A DNA stretch of 64,000 nucleotides from Planctomycetota bacterium (GTDB lineage Bacteria; Planctomycetota; UBA1135; JADKAF01), in the NCBI GenBank assembly GCA_016719295.1, contig JADKAF010000001.1, positions 5,332,001-5,396,000 on the forward strand, written 5' to 3'. The notes beneath the pieces were generated by a model, which saw nothing but the letters and a program-made list of their open reading frames with translations, had not been told where the DNA came from and made no database searches. Numbering within the stretch: the first letter of the stretch is position 1; each line of letters opens with the position of its first letter. Shown here in pieces: positions 41,766 to 49,120 of the stretch. A program made the position numbers and the translations under genes.

Positions 41766-44094
41766 CGCGCGGCGCGGCGAGCACGTGCTGTACTGGATGC
41801 AGCGCGCGGTGCGAGGCCACGAGAATCCGGCGCTCGAGCGCGCGATCCGCGAGGCCGAGGCGCTTGGCGTTCCGCTCGTCGTCTTCTTCGGGCTCTCCTT
41901 CGATCAGCCGTATCTCTCGGATCGGCATGCGGCGTTCGCGCTGGAGGGCGCGCGCGACGCGCAGCGCGAGCTCGCGGCTCGCGGCCTCGCGCTGCACGTG
42001 CACCTGCGCCGGAGCGCCGAGGAGCCGCGTGTCCTGGAGGAGCTCGCCGCGCGCGCGGCGCTGGTCGTCGTCGAGGACGTGCCGCTCGTGCCGTTCCGCG
42101 CGTGGCGCCGCGCGCTCGCGCGTGCGACCGCTTCCGAGATCGTCGCCGTCGATGCGGCGTGCCTCGTGCCCGACGCCGCGCTCGAGCGCGCGTATGAGCG
42201 CGCCTTCGAGTTCCGCGCGGCGACGCGCGCGCTGCTCGAGGAGGCGCTCGCGCGCCTGCCCGAAGATCGCGTCCCGCGTTTGGTCGAGCGCTTGCCGCAG
42301 CTCCCGTTCCGCTCGCTAGATCTCCAGCGCGAGGACCTCGCGGAGCTCCTCGCGAGCTCGGGGATCGATCACTCGATCGCGCCGGTGCCCGGGACGCGCG
42401 GCGGGTCGGTCGCGGGCTACGCGCGGTGGGCCGCGTTCCGCGACGAGCAGCTCGCCGACTACGCGCGCGATCGCGACGACGCGCTGCGGGACGGCGTCTC
42501 GCGGCTCTCGCCCTATCTCGTGCACGGCCACGTCTCGCCGCACCGCATCGCGCGCGAGGCCGCTGCTCGCGCGCGCGCCGGTTGCGAGGGAGCCGCGAAG
42601 TTCTTGGACGAGCTGCTGACCTGGCGCGAGCTCGCGTGGCACGCCTGCCGTCGGCAAGACGATCCCGATTCCTTCGCGTCGATCCCCGCGTGGGCGCGGC
42701 GCACGTTGGCCGAGCATCAGAGCGATGCGCGCGCGTTCCTGCCGCTGGAAGCGCTGGAGCGTGCGCGCAGCGGGGACGCGCTCTGGGACGCCGCGCAGCG
42801 CTCGCTCGTGATCCACGGGGAGCTGCACAACAACCTGCGCATGACCTGGGGCAAGGCGCTGCTCGGCTGGAGCCGCGACGCCCGCCAGGCGTATCAACGT
42901 TCCCTCGAGCTGAACCACCGCTACGCGTTGGATGGTTTCGATCCCAACTCGTACGGCGGGATCCAGTGGTGCTTCGGGGGCTTCGATCGGCCCTTCGCCC
43001 CCGAGCAGCCGATCTACGGCAGCGTGCGCACGCGGCCCACGAGCGCGCATGCCAAGCGGCTCGACGTCGCGGCCTACGCGGCGCGCACTGGGGCGCCCGC
43101 GCATCAGCGGCCGCTGCAGGTCGCGGTCGTCGGCGGCGGCATCGGCGGCCTCGCCTGCGCGCGGACGCTCCACGACCACGGCTTCGCGGTGCGGGTGTTC
43201 GACAAGGGCCGCGGCCCGGGCGGGCGTGCTTCGACCCGCCGTGTCGACGAGCTCGCTTTCGATCACGGCGCGCAGTACTTCACGGCGCGCAGCGCGCTGT
43301 TCCAGCGCTGCGTCGAGCGCTGGCGCGAGATGGGCCTCGTCGCGGAGTGGCGCGCGGAGATCGCCGTGCAGGAAGGCGGAGTGCTGCGCGGTGCGGCGGA
43401 GGGCACGCGGCGCTTCGTCGGGGTTCCGAGGATGAGCGCGCTCACCGCGCATCTCGGCGCGGAACTCGACGTGCGCTATGGCGTGCGCGTGGGGCGGCTC
43501 GAGCGCGAGGGCGCGCGCTGGCGCCTCGAGGACGAGCACGGCGAGAGCTTGGGAGCTTGGGACGCGGTGGTCGTCAATGCGCCCGCGCCGCAGGCCGCGG
43601 CGCTGCTCGCGCCCGTGCCCGCGCTCGCCGCGCGCGCGGCCGCCGCCGTGATGTCACCGTGCATCGCCGGGATGGTGGCGTTCGAGGCGGAGCTGCCGCT
43701 CGCGTTCGGCGGCGCGTTCGTGAACGGCGATGCCGTGCTGAGCTGGGTCGCGGACAACGCCTCGAAGCCGGGGCGCTCGCCGAGACCGGCGTGGACGCTG
43801 CACGCGACGCCCGAGTGGTCGCGCGCGCACTTCGAGGCGCCGCGCGAGATCCAGGCCGACATCCTCGTGCAGGCGTTCGCGCGCTGCTTCGGGCTCGCGC
43901 TGCCAAAGGTGGCGCACCTCGATGCGCATCGCTGGGCCTACGCGATCCCGAGCGAGCCGCACCCCGAGAGCTGCCTCTTCGATGCCGAGCAGCTCGTCGC
44001 GGCCTGCGGGGATTGGTGCGGCGGCTCGCGCGTGGAGGGGGCCTATCTCAGCGGCGTCGCCGCCGCGGGGCGCCTCCTCGGCCGCGAGCTCTGA
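41758..44094 (+). CDS. class II photolyase fused to renalase-like FAD oxidoreductase
   Basis: A 778-residue fusion. Residues 1-445 are a second, divergent class II photolyase: HVLYWMQRAVRGHENPAL, RLSPYLVHGHVSPHRIA, FLDELLTWRELAWHAC, HNNLRMTWGKALLGW, LNHRYALDGFDPNSYGGIQW. Residues about 453-778 are a flavin oxidoreductase with the Rossmann motif VAVVGGGIGGLACARTL and the renalase-type stretch GGRASTRR...FDHGAQYFTAR. Bacterial renalases oxidise aberrant dihydro-NAD(P)H isomers. The start is GTG at 41758. The fusion could couple flavin or reduced-cofactor repair to photorepair, but this is inference. The C-terminal end (DWCGGSRVEGAYLSG) is complete. Confidence 0.88.
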   Translation: MSDARRGEHVLYWMQRAVRGHENPALERAIREAEALGVPLVVFFGLSFDQPYLSDRHAAFALEGARDAQRELAARGLALHVHLRRSAEEPRVLEELAARAALVVVEDVPLVPFRAWRRALARATASEIVAVDAACLVPDAALERAYERAFEFRAATRALLEEALARLPEDRVPRLVERLPQLPFRSLDLQREDLAELLASSGIDHSIAPVPGTRGGSVAGYARWAAFRDEQLADYARDRDDALRDGVSRLSPYLVHGHVSPHRIAREAAARARAGCEGAAKFLDELLTWRELAWHACRRQDDPDSFASIPAWARRTLAEHQSDARAFLPLEALERARSGDALWDAAQRSLVIHGELHNNLRMTWGKALLGWSRDARQAYQRSLELNHRYALDGFDPNSYGGIQWCFGGFDRPFAPEQPIYGSVRTRPTSAHAKRLDVAAYAARTGAPAHQRPLQVAVVGGGIGGLACARTLHDHGFAVRVFDKGRGPGGRASTRRVDELAFDHGAQYFTARSALFQRCVERWREMGLVAEWRAEIAVQEGGVLRGAAEGTRRFVGVPRMSALTAHLGAELDVRYGVRVGRLEREGARWRLEDEHGESLGAWDAVVVNAPAPQAAALLAPVPALAARAAAAVMSPCIAGMVAFEAELPLAFGGAFVNGDAVLSWVADNASKPGRSPRPAWTLHATPEWSRAHFEAPREIQADILVQAFARCFGLALPKVAHLDAHRWAYAIPSEPHPESCLFDAEQLVAACGDWCGGSRVEGAYLSGVAAAGRLLGREL

Positions 44095-44169
44095 GCGGCG
44101 CCGAGAGATTCTCGGAACGCGCGAGGGATTGCGAGGGGGGCGGACAAGAGGAAGCGTTGTCGCTCCGCC

Positions 44170-44724
44170 ATGAGCCCGCGCACCCCCGTCGAAGACATGC
44201 AGCTCCGAGCCGCCGCGTTGCGCGGTGACGAAGCGGCGTGGACCGCGCTGGTCGAGGCGAGCTTCGACGTCGTCTGGGCGACCGCGCGCCGGCATGTGCG
44301 CGGCGATCGCGGTCTCGCGGAGGAAGTCGTGCAGGAAGCGTGGATGACGGCCGTGAAGAAGCTCGCGCGCTTCGATCCCGCGCGCGGTCCCTTCGCCGCG
44401 TGGGTCTGTGGGCTCGCGCGACAGCACGCGCGAAACGCGCGGCGCAAGGCCGCGCGCGCCGAGCTGCGCGAGCGACCGCTGCACACCGAGCTCGCGGAGG
44501 TGGTCCATGCCGCAGCACCCACCTCATCGGCCGAAGCGCTGGCGCGCATCTGGTCCGCGCTGCCCGAGCGCGATCAGCGCGTGCTGCGCGCGCGCTTCGA
44601 GGAGCAGCGCAGCATCGCCGAGATCGCCGCCCTCTTCTCCGCGAGCGAGAAGGCGATCGAGTCCCTGCTCGCCCGCGCCCGCGAGCGCTTCCGTCGCCTC
44701 TGGATCCGCGAGGAGCACCGATGA
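44170..44724 (+). CDS. ECF-type RNA polymerase sigma factor
   Basis: A 184-residue sigma-70 family regulator. Region 2 is at about 20-90 (DEAAWTALVEASFDVVWATARRHVRGDRGLAEEVVQEAWMTAVKKL, the core-binding and -10 part). Region 4 is at about 125-178 (ALARIWSALPERDQRVLRARFEEQRSIAEIAALFSASEKAIESLLARARERFRR), with a clear helix-turn-helix. Regions 1 and 3 are absent, as in ECF factors. The last codons overlap the start of the next gene (ATGA), which encodes a membrane protein likely to act as its anti-sigma factor. The trigger and regulon cannot be read from the sequence. Confidence 0.92.
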   Translation: MSPRTPVEDMQLRAAALRGDEAAWTALVEASFDVVWATARRHVRGDRGLAEEVVQEAWMTAVKKLARFDPARGPFAAWVCGLARQHARNARRKAARAELRERPLHTELAEVVHAAAPTSSAEALARIWSALPERDQRVLRARFEEQRSIAEIAALFSASEKAIESLLARARERFRRLWIREEHR

Positions 44725-45227
44725 CCCACCTCACCCCCGATCCCCACGGCACAGGTGAGGTGTCGGGCACCTTTACGGTGCAGCGCGACGCGGCGCCTGC
44801 GGGGCTGCGGCTCTCGGTGCTCGCGCGTACGCAGCGCGTGCAGCGCCGGCGGCGCGTGGTGCGACGCGCGGGCTTCGCGCTCGCCGGTGCGCTGCTCTTC
44901 GCCGCGGGCTTCGGCAGCGCGCGCCTCGCCTCGTCGCCGGCGCCCGTGGTCGCGCCGCTCGAAGAGGTCGCGAAGGTTCCTGCGCCCGAGCGGGCGATCG
45001 TTCCCGCGTCCAGCGAGCCCGAAGAGCTCGAGCTCGCCGCGGAGGCGAGCGCGAGCGAGAGGCGCCTCGAGCTCCTGCTCCGCGCGGGCGACGCCTATCT
45101 CGTCGAGCGCGGCGACATCGAGCGCGCGCTGCGCTGCTACCGCCGCTACCTCGCGAGCTCTCCGGTGCCGAGCGCGGCCCGCGAAGAGAGCTGGCTGCTC
45201 ACCGCGCTGCGCACGCAGCGCCTCTGA
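44721..45227 (+). CDS. single-pass membrane protein, probable anti-sigma factor
   Basis: A 168-residue protein: cytoplasmic N-terminus, one membrane span at about 50-68 (AGFALAGALLFAAGFGSA), then a periplasmic helical domain (RRLELLLRAGDAYLVERGDIERALRCYRRYL), which is TPR-like. Its position after an ECF factor with ATGA overlap suggests anti-sigma function, but no zinc finger or known anti-sigma fold is seen. Codons 9-21 (HGTGEVSGTFTVQ) are entirely made by a copy of the 37-bp palindromic repeat. If the start is instead the GTG at 44778, the repeat sits in the leader. Confidence 0.65.
   Translation: MTHLTPDPHGTGEVSGTFTVQRDAAPAGLRLSVLARTQRVQRRRRVVRRAGFALAGALLFAAGFGSARLASSPAPVVAPLEEVAKVPAPERAIVPASSEPEELELAAEASASERRLELLLRAGDAYLVERGDIERALRCYRRYLASSPVPSAAREESWLLTALRTQRL
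44747..44783. repeat. 37-bp palindromic repeat, copy 2, inside a coding region
   Basis: Matches copy 1 (10971-11007) at 31 of 37 positions, including AGGTG, GGCACCTTTAC and GTGCAG. Differences weaken some pairs in the arms. The element lies near the 5' end of the probable anti-sigma gene and keeps its frame open. Confidence 0.8.
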
Positions 45228-45264
45228 TCACCCTCCCTTACCGGTCTTCGAGAGGAGTTCCGTC

Positions 45265-46128
45265 ATGACCTGGTTGTCTTCGTTGGTGCTCGGCTCGCTC
45301 GTCTCGCTGAGCTGCTTCACGGTCGTCCCTCCGCGCGGCGAGCAGGAGGAGGTCGAGGCCATGCTGCGGAACGATCCGCAGGTGCGCCTCGCCGAGGCGA
45401 ACCTCGAGAAGGCGCGCGCCGAGCTCGTCGCCGCGCGCTACGACGCGACGCTGCGCATCCTCGACCTGCAGAGCAAGCGCCGCGAGCTCGCACAGCGCCT
45501 CGAGCTCTCCCGCGAGCAGTACGTCCGCATGCGTCAGATCGTCGATGCCGGCCAGGCCTCCGCGACCGAGCTGGAGAAGCTCCGCATCGACATGGTGCTG
45601 CTCGAGGGCGAGCTGCAGTCCGTGGAGCTGCGCTTCCAGCAGCTCTCCCGGCCGATGGATCCGCCGTCGATGCATGGCGGCAAGGCCGAGGTCGTGCGCG
45701 TCGTGCGGCCGGCGATCCCCACCGAGATGGCCGAGCAGATGAAGCTCGTGGTCGAGTTCCCGAACACGGAGATCGGGCTCGAGGACTGGCTCCGCACCGT
45801 GCGCGCCGCGGCGCCTTTCAAGCTCATCGTCTCGGATGCGCTGCGAGGCGCCAATCTGGGCAAGCTGCAGCTGGGCGGAGGTACGCAGTACAGCGTAGGC
45901 GAGGCCATGCACGCCCTCGCCGACCAGCATCGCCTGGCCTTCGTGCTGCGCGACTACGGCTGGATCCTCATGCCCTTCGAGTTCGCGCAGGAGCTGTCGG
46001 GACCGGCGATCCCGCCGGACGTTCCCTGCACGAATGCCGCGCGCAGCGCCGCGCCGCACGCGGGCCCCAGCGGTCCGAAGTCCGCAGGCCCGACCGGACC
46101 CGGCGGGGTTAGGCCCGGCGGGCGCTGA
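45265..46128 (+). CDS. exported coiled-coil protein with STN-like domain
   Basis: A 287-residue protein with a signal sequence (residues 3-22, possibly a lipobox at SLVSLSC). AGGAG lies 7 bases before the ATG. Residues about 28-130 form a long coiled coil (EEVEAMLRNDPQVRLAEANLEKARAELVAARYD), similar to the hairpin helices of TolC-like and efflux adaptor proteins. Residues about 160-245 (VVEFPNTEIGLEDWLRTVRAAAPFKLIVSDALRG ... GEAMHALADQHRLAFVLRDYGWILMP) resemble the STN/secretin N1 fold. The tail is rich in Pro, Gly and Ala. It follows the anti-sigma gene by 37 bases and may be the envelope output of the sigma operon. Function unknown. Confidence 0.7.
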   Translation: MTWLSSLVLGSLVSLSCFTVVPPRGEQEEVEAMLRNDPQVRLAEANLEKARAELVAARYDATLRILDLQSKRRELAQRLELSREQYVRMRQIVDAGQASATELEKLRIDMVLLEGELQSVELRFQQLSRPMDPPSMHGGKAEVVRVVRPAIPTEMAEQMKLVVEFPNTEIGLEDWLRTVRAAAPFKLIVSDALRGANLGKLQLGGGTQYSVGEAMHALADQHRLAFVLRDYGWILMPFEFAQELSGPAIPPDVPCTNAARSAAPHAGPSGPKSAGPTGPGGVRPGGR

Positions 46129-46224
46129 GCTCTTCCGCCGCACGCTCGCGCTCCGGGGGCTCGCCGCTACAATGCCGGGCCTTCGGACATCCACCTTCCC
46201 TGCCAACTGGGGGACCAGCGAGCG

Positions 46225-46803
46225 ATGAGCGGCTTCGACAACGACATTCTGGGCGATCGGCGGCGTGCGCTGGAGGACCAGTTCTTCGCCGACCAGGACA
46301 AGAAGCTCCTCGATAAGATGCGGAAGGAGTTCCACGCCCTCGAGGAGAAGAAGAAGCTCACGCACGTCTCCGGCATCGTCGAGGAGAAGGTGCTGGGCGA
46401 TCTGATGTCCGTCGGCGTGCGCGCGGAGACGCTCGCCGCCGTGCGCTTGATTCCGATGATCGAGACGGCGTGGAGCGACGGCAGCATCACCGCCGAGGAG
46501 CGCCGCGAGATCCTGAAGATCGCGCACGAGAACGAGATGAAGATCGGTACCGCGGCCTACGATCTCCTCGAGAAGTGGCTCGAGCGCCGGCCCCTCGGCC
46601 AGGTCTTCGAGAGCTGGAAGGAGTACGTCGTCGAGCTGCACAAGGTGATGCCGCGCGAGAGCTTCCAGAAGCTCCGCGATCAAGCTCTCGAGCGTTGCCG
46701 CGCGGTCGCGGGAGCTTCCGGCGGATTCATGGGGCTCGGCCGCATCTCGAACGCCGAGGCGGACAAGATCGACGAGATCGTGCGCGCTCTCTCGGGGTAC
46801 TGA
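46225..46803 (+). CDS. TerB-like helical protein
   Basis: A 192-residue soluble helical protein without signal peptide. The centre (AVRLIPMIETAWSDGSITAEERREILKIAHENEMKIG) has the TerB/tellurite-resistance-like pattern of an acidic loop between two helices (AWSDGSITAEE). The flanks are strongly charged, with a conserved-looking N-terminus (ILGDRRRALEDQFFADQDKKLL). TerB domains bind metal or sense stress in many contexts; no other ter genes are here, so tellurite resistance should not be assumed. The gene ends 60 bases before a strong terminator. Confidence 0.65.
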   Translation: MSGFDNDILGDRRRALEDQFFADQDKKLLDKMRKEFHALEEKKKLTHVSGIVEEKVLGDLMSVGVRAETLAAVRLIPMIETAWSDGSITAEERREILKIAHENEMKIGTAAYDLLEKWLERRPLGQVFESWKEYVVELHKVMPRESFQKLRDQALERCRAVAGASGGFMGLGRISNAEADKIDEIVRALSGY

Positions 46804-46855
46804 GCACCGAGCTTCCGCTGCTGGGATCTTCCGCTGCTGGGATCTTCCTCGGTGC
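46804..46855. repeat. 16-bp direct repeat flanked by inverted arms
   Basis: CTTCCGCTGCTGGGAT occurs twice head to tail (46812-46827 and 46828-46843), and a third copy begins with CTTCC. It is enclosed by arms GCACCGAG (46804-46811) and CTCGGTGC (46848-46855). It lies directly upstream of the terminator hairpin. Confidence 0.8.
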
Positions 46856-46862
46856 AGCAGAG

Positions 46863-46910
46863 CGAGCGCGGCGTGCAGCGATGGGTCATCGCTGCACGCC
46901 GCGCTCGTTT
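46863..46910. terminator. bidirectional rho-independent-like terminator
   Basis: Perfect 21 bp inverted repeat (46863-46883 and 46887-46907) with a GGT loop and a short TTT on the plus side. It separates the convergent TerB-like gene and sodB and should serve both. Confidence 0.85.
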
Positions 46911-46928
46911 CGTGGCAGAGCTTGTCGC

Positions 46929-47510
46929 TCAGCCCAGATTCTTCGTCGCGAAGTCCCAGTTCACGAGCTTCCACCACGACTCGACGTAGCCCGCGCGGTT
47001 GTTGCGGTAGTCGATGTAGTAGGCGTGCTCCCAGACGTCGCAGGTGAGCAGCGGCTTATCACCCGAGGTGAGCGGGCACTCGGCGTCGTGCGACTGAGCG
47101 ACCGCGAGCTTGCCGTCCGCCTTCTTCACCAGCCACGCCCAGCCCGACCCGAAGTGCGTCGTCGCGACCTGCGTGAACTGCTTCTGGAAGTCCTCGAAGC
47201 TACCGAAGCTGGCCTTGATCGCATCGGCGAGCTTGCCCGTCGGCTGGCCGCCGCCCTTCGGCGAGAGCGAGTGCCAGTAGAAGGTGTGGTTCCAGATCTG
47301 CGCGGCGTTGTTGAAGATGCCGGGGGTCGGCCTCTCCTGCATGAGCTGCTCCAAGCTCTTCGTCGCGTGTGGCGAGTCCTTGGTGAGGTCGTTCAGCACC
47401 GTGACGTAGCGCTGGTGGTGCTTGCCGTAGTGGAACTCGAGGGTCTCGGCCGAGATGGCCGGCGCTAGGGCGTTCTTCTCGTAGGGCAGGGCGGGCAGCT
47501 CGAAGGGCAT
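46929..47510 (-). CDS. sodB: superoxide dismutase, Fe/Mn type
   Basis: A 193-residue cytoplasmic enzyme that converts superoxide to hydrogen peroxide and oxygen. Metal ligands are seen in EFHYGKHHQRYV (first His), NHTFYWHSLSP (second His), and DVWEHAYYIDYRN (Asp and third His). AAQIWNHTFYW and the overall length fit iron-type SodB best, but Fe and Mn forms cannot be separated safely. It is alone on its strand and shares the terminator with the convergent TerB-like gene. ATG at 47510. Confidence 0.95.
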   Translation of the reverse strand: MPFELPALPYEKNALAPAISAETLEFHYGKHHQRYVTVLNDLTKDSPHATKSLEQLMQERPTPGIFNNAAQIWNHTFYWHSLSPKGGGQPTGKLADAIKASFGSFEDFQKQFTQVATTHFGSGWAWLVKKADGKLAVAQSHDAECPLTSGDKPLLTCDVWEHAYYIDYRNNRAGYVESWWKLVNWDFATKNLG

Positions 47511-47620
47511 GGACGGCTCCAGTGCGGCGGGAAAGGGTTCTCGGCCAGTGGCTCGGCGTCGCGGGGAGCTAGCCCCCGGCACGGCGCCAGCCGACCTTCT
47601 ATGGGTGACGCGAGCCGGAT

Positions 47621-49120
47621 TCAACCTCCGAGCGACCCGCTTCCAGCGGAGGGGTCGCGCGGTCGCGCGACCACGCGGAGGCCGATCCGGCGGTTCCGTA
47701 TCTCGAGAGGCTCGAAGTCGCGGTTGCTCGCGCGGCAGCCGCGGTAGGCCGTGGCGTAGCAGCCTCCGCGCAGGACGCCCGAGCCCGCGGGAGGCGGCGG
47801 CAGCGCGGTGCTCGGCCGACACCACTCGAAGACGTTGCCATGGCAGTCGAAGAGGCCGAAGGCGTTGGGGGCCTTGCCCGCGACCGCGTAGGGGCCGGCG
47901 CCTTCGGGATGCAGGCGCGAGCTCTCGACGAACCACGCGTGCTGCGCGAGCCGCGCGGCGAACGGCGTTTCGTCACCGGGATCGATGGGCACGGCGATCG
48001 GCGTGCGCGTGAGCGCGCGAGCCGCGTACTCCCACTCTTCCTCCGTCGGCAGGTCGAACTCGTACGTGCTCCAGCGCGGATCCTCGGAGGTGGCCGCGGC
48101 GCCGAAGCGTCGGCAGAGCTCGAGCGCGAGCGAGTAGGTGACGCCGTGCACGGGCAAGGCGTCGCCGGGCTTCGCCGAGGGGTTCTCGAGGCCGAGCGCC
48201 GTCCAGGCCGCCTGGGTGAGCTCGATCTCGCTGATCCAGGTGCCGACGGGCTGCGACCACGTGCGCGGCGCGCCTTCATCCGCTTCGACGTCCGGATCGA
48301 GCTCCTCGCGCAGCGCGACGCCTTCGCGCGCGGGGCCGAGCGTCGCGATGCCGGCTGGAAGCTCGCGGAACGGCACGCCGCGGACGATCGCCCTCGCGGG
48401 CTCGCGCGCTTCCCGCACGCGCAAGCGCTCTTCGAGGCGTCGCTCGCCCCAGGGGGTCACGAAGTGCAGCTCGAGCTCGGCCGAGCTCGCGCCGCCGAGG
48501 TCGCCGAGCTCGAGCTCGAAGAGCGCCTCGCGCCCTTCGCGCAGCACGACCAGCGGAGCGCGTCTCTCTCCGATGCGGATCGCGCAGTCCTCGCGCAGCG
48601 CCTCGCCGAGGAGCCGGACGCGCGCGCTCTCTCCACTCAAACCGAGCTCGCGCGGCTCCACGCGGAGGGCGCGCGGCATCGGCGCGTCGTGGATGTCGAT
48701 CGTGACCTCGATCGGACGATCGACGCGCGCATTGAGGCGCAGGCTGTAGAGGTCCGGTGTCAGCAGCACGTCGCGGTGCTCGGCCTCCGCCTGCAGCGGA
48801 GCCGGTCCGCGATGCGCGACGCCTGGGATCGGGGCGCCGAAGCGCTCGAAGCCACGTCCGGCCTTGCGCCGGCGCAGGACCTCGAGGGCGACATTCGGCA
48901 GCGGCGGCTGCACCGAGAAGGTGTAGAGCGCGTGCTCATCGACGCGGAAGTCGGCCCACAGCGGCTGTCCTGGGCGGAGCGTGCCGCTCACGAAGACGCC
49001 GCGGCCCAAGTCGAGGGGCTTCTTCTCGCTGCCGAGAGGGGCACGGCAGGCGCAGAGGCTCAGGGCCAGCACCGCGCAACCGACCCAGAGCCGCGTCGAG
49101 ATGGCGCGCGGCGCGCTCAT
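47621..49120 (-). CDS. second SUMF1-domain lipoprotein
   Basis: A 499-residue lipoprotein; the signal ends LSLCACRAP (Cys25). Residues about 30-260 are beta-rich with no family match (RGVFVSGTLRPGQPLWADF, YSLRLNARVDRPIEVTIDI). From about 275 it is an FGE/SUMF1 fold: VRGVPFRELPAGIATLGP, ISEIELTQAAWTALGLENPS, FDLPTEEEWEYAARAL, NAFGLFDCHGNVFEWC, GVLRGGCYATAYRGCRASNR, RRIGLRVVA. The CX4C active pair of true FGE is not clear. The ATG overlaps the stop of the upstream gene as ATGA. Unlike the first SUMF1 protein, it has no ABC transporter next to it. Confidence 0.85.
   Translation of the reverse strand: MSAPRAISTRLWVGCAVLALSLCACRAPLGSEKKPLDLGRGVFVSGTLRPGQPLWADFRVDEHALYTFSVQPPLPNVALEVLRRRKAGRGFERFGAPIPGVAHRGPAPLQAEAEHRDVLLTPDLYSLRLNARVDRPIEVTIDIHDAPMPRALRVEPRELGLSGESARVRLLGEALREDCAIRIGERRAPLVVLREGREALFELELGDLGGASSAELELHFVTPWGERRLEERLRVREAREPARAIVRGVPFRELPAGIATLGPAREGVALREELDPDVEADEGAPRTWSQPVGTWISEIELTQAAWTALGLENPSAKPGDALPVHGVTYSLALELCRRFGAAATSEDPRWSTYEFDLPTEEEWEYAARALTRTPIAVPIDPGDETPFAARLAQHAWFVESSRLHPEGAGPYAVAGKAPNAFGLFDCHGNVFEWCRPSTALPPPPAGSGVLRGGCYATAYRGCRASNRDFEPLEIRNRRIGLRVVARPRDPSAGSGSLGG

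Noticed and set aside
46225..46803. Tellurite-resistance operon
   Set aside because: Only a TerB-like fold is present; no other ter genes are nearby.
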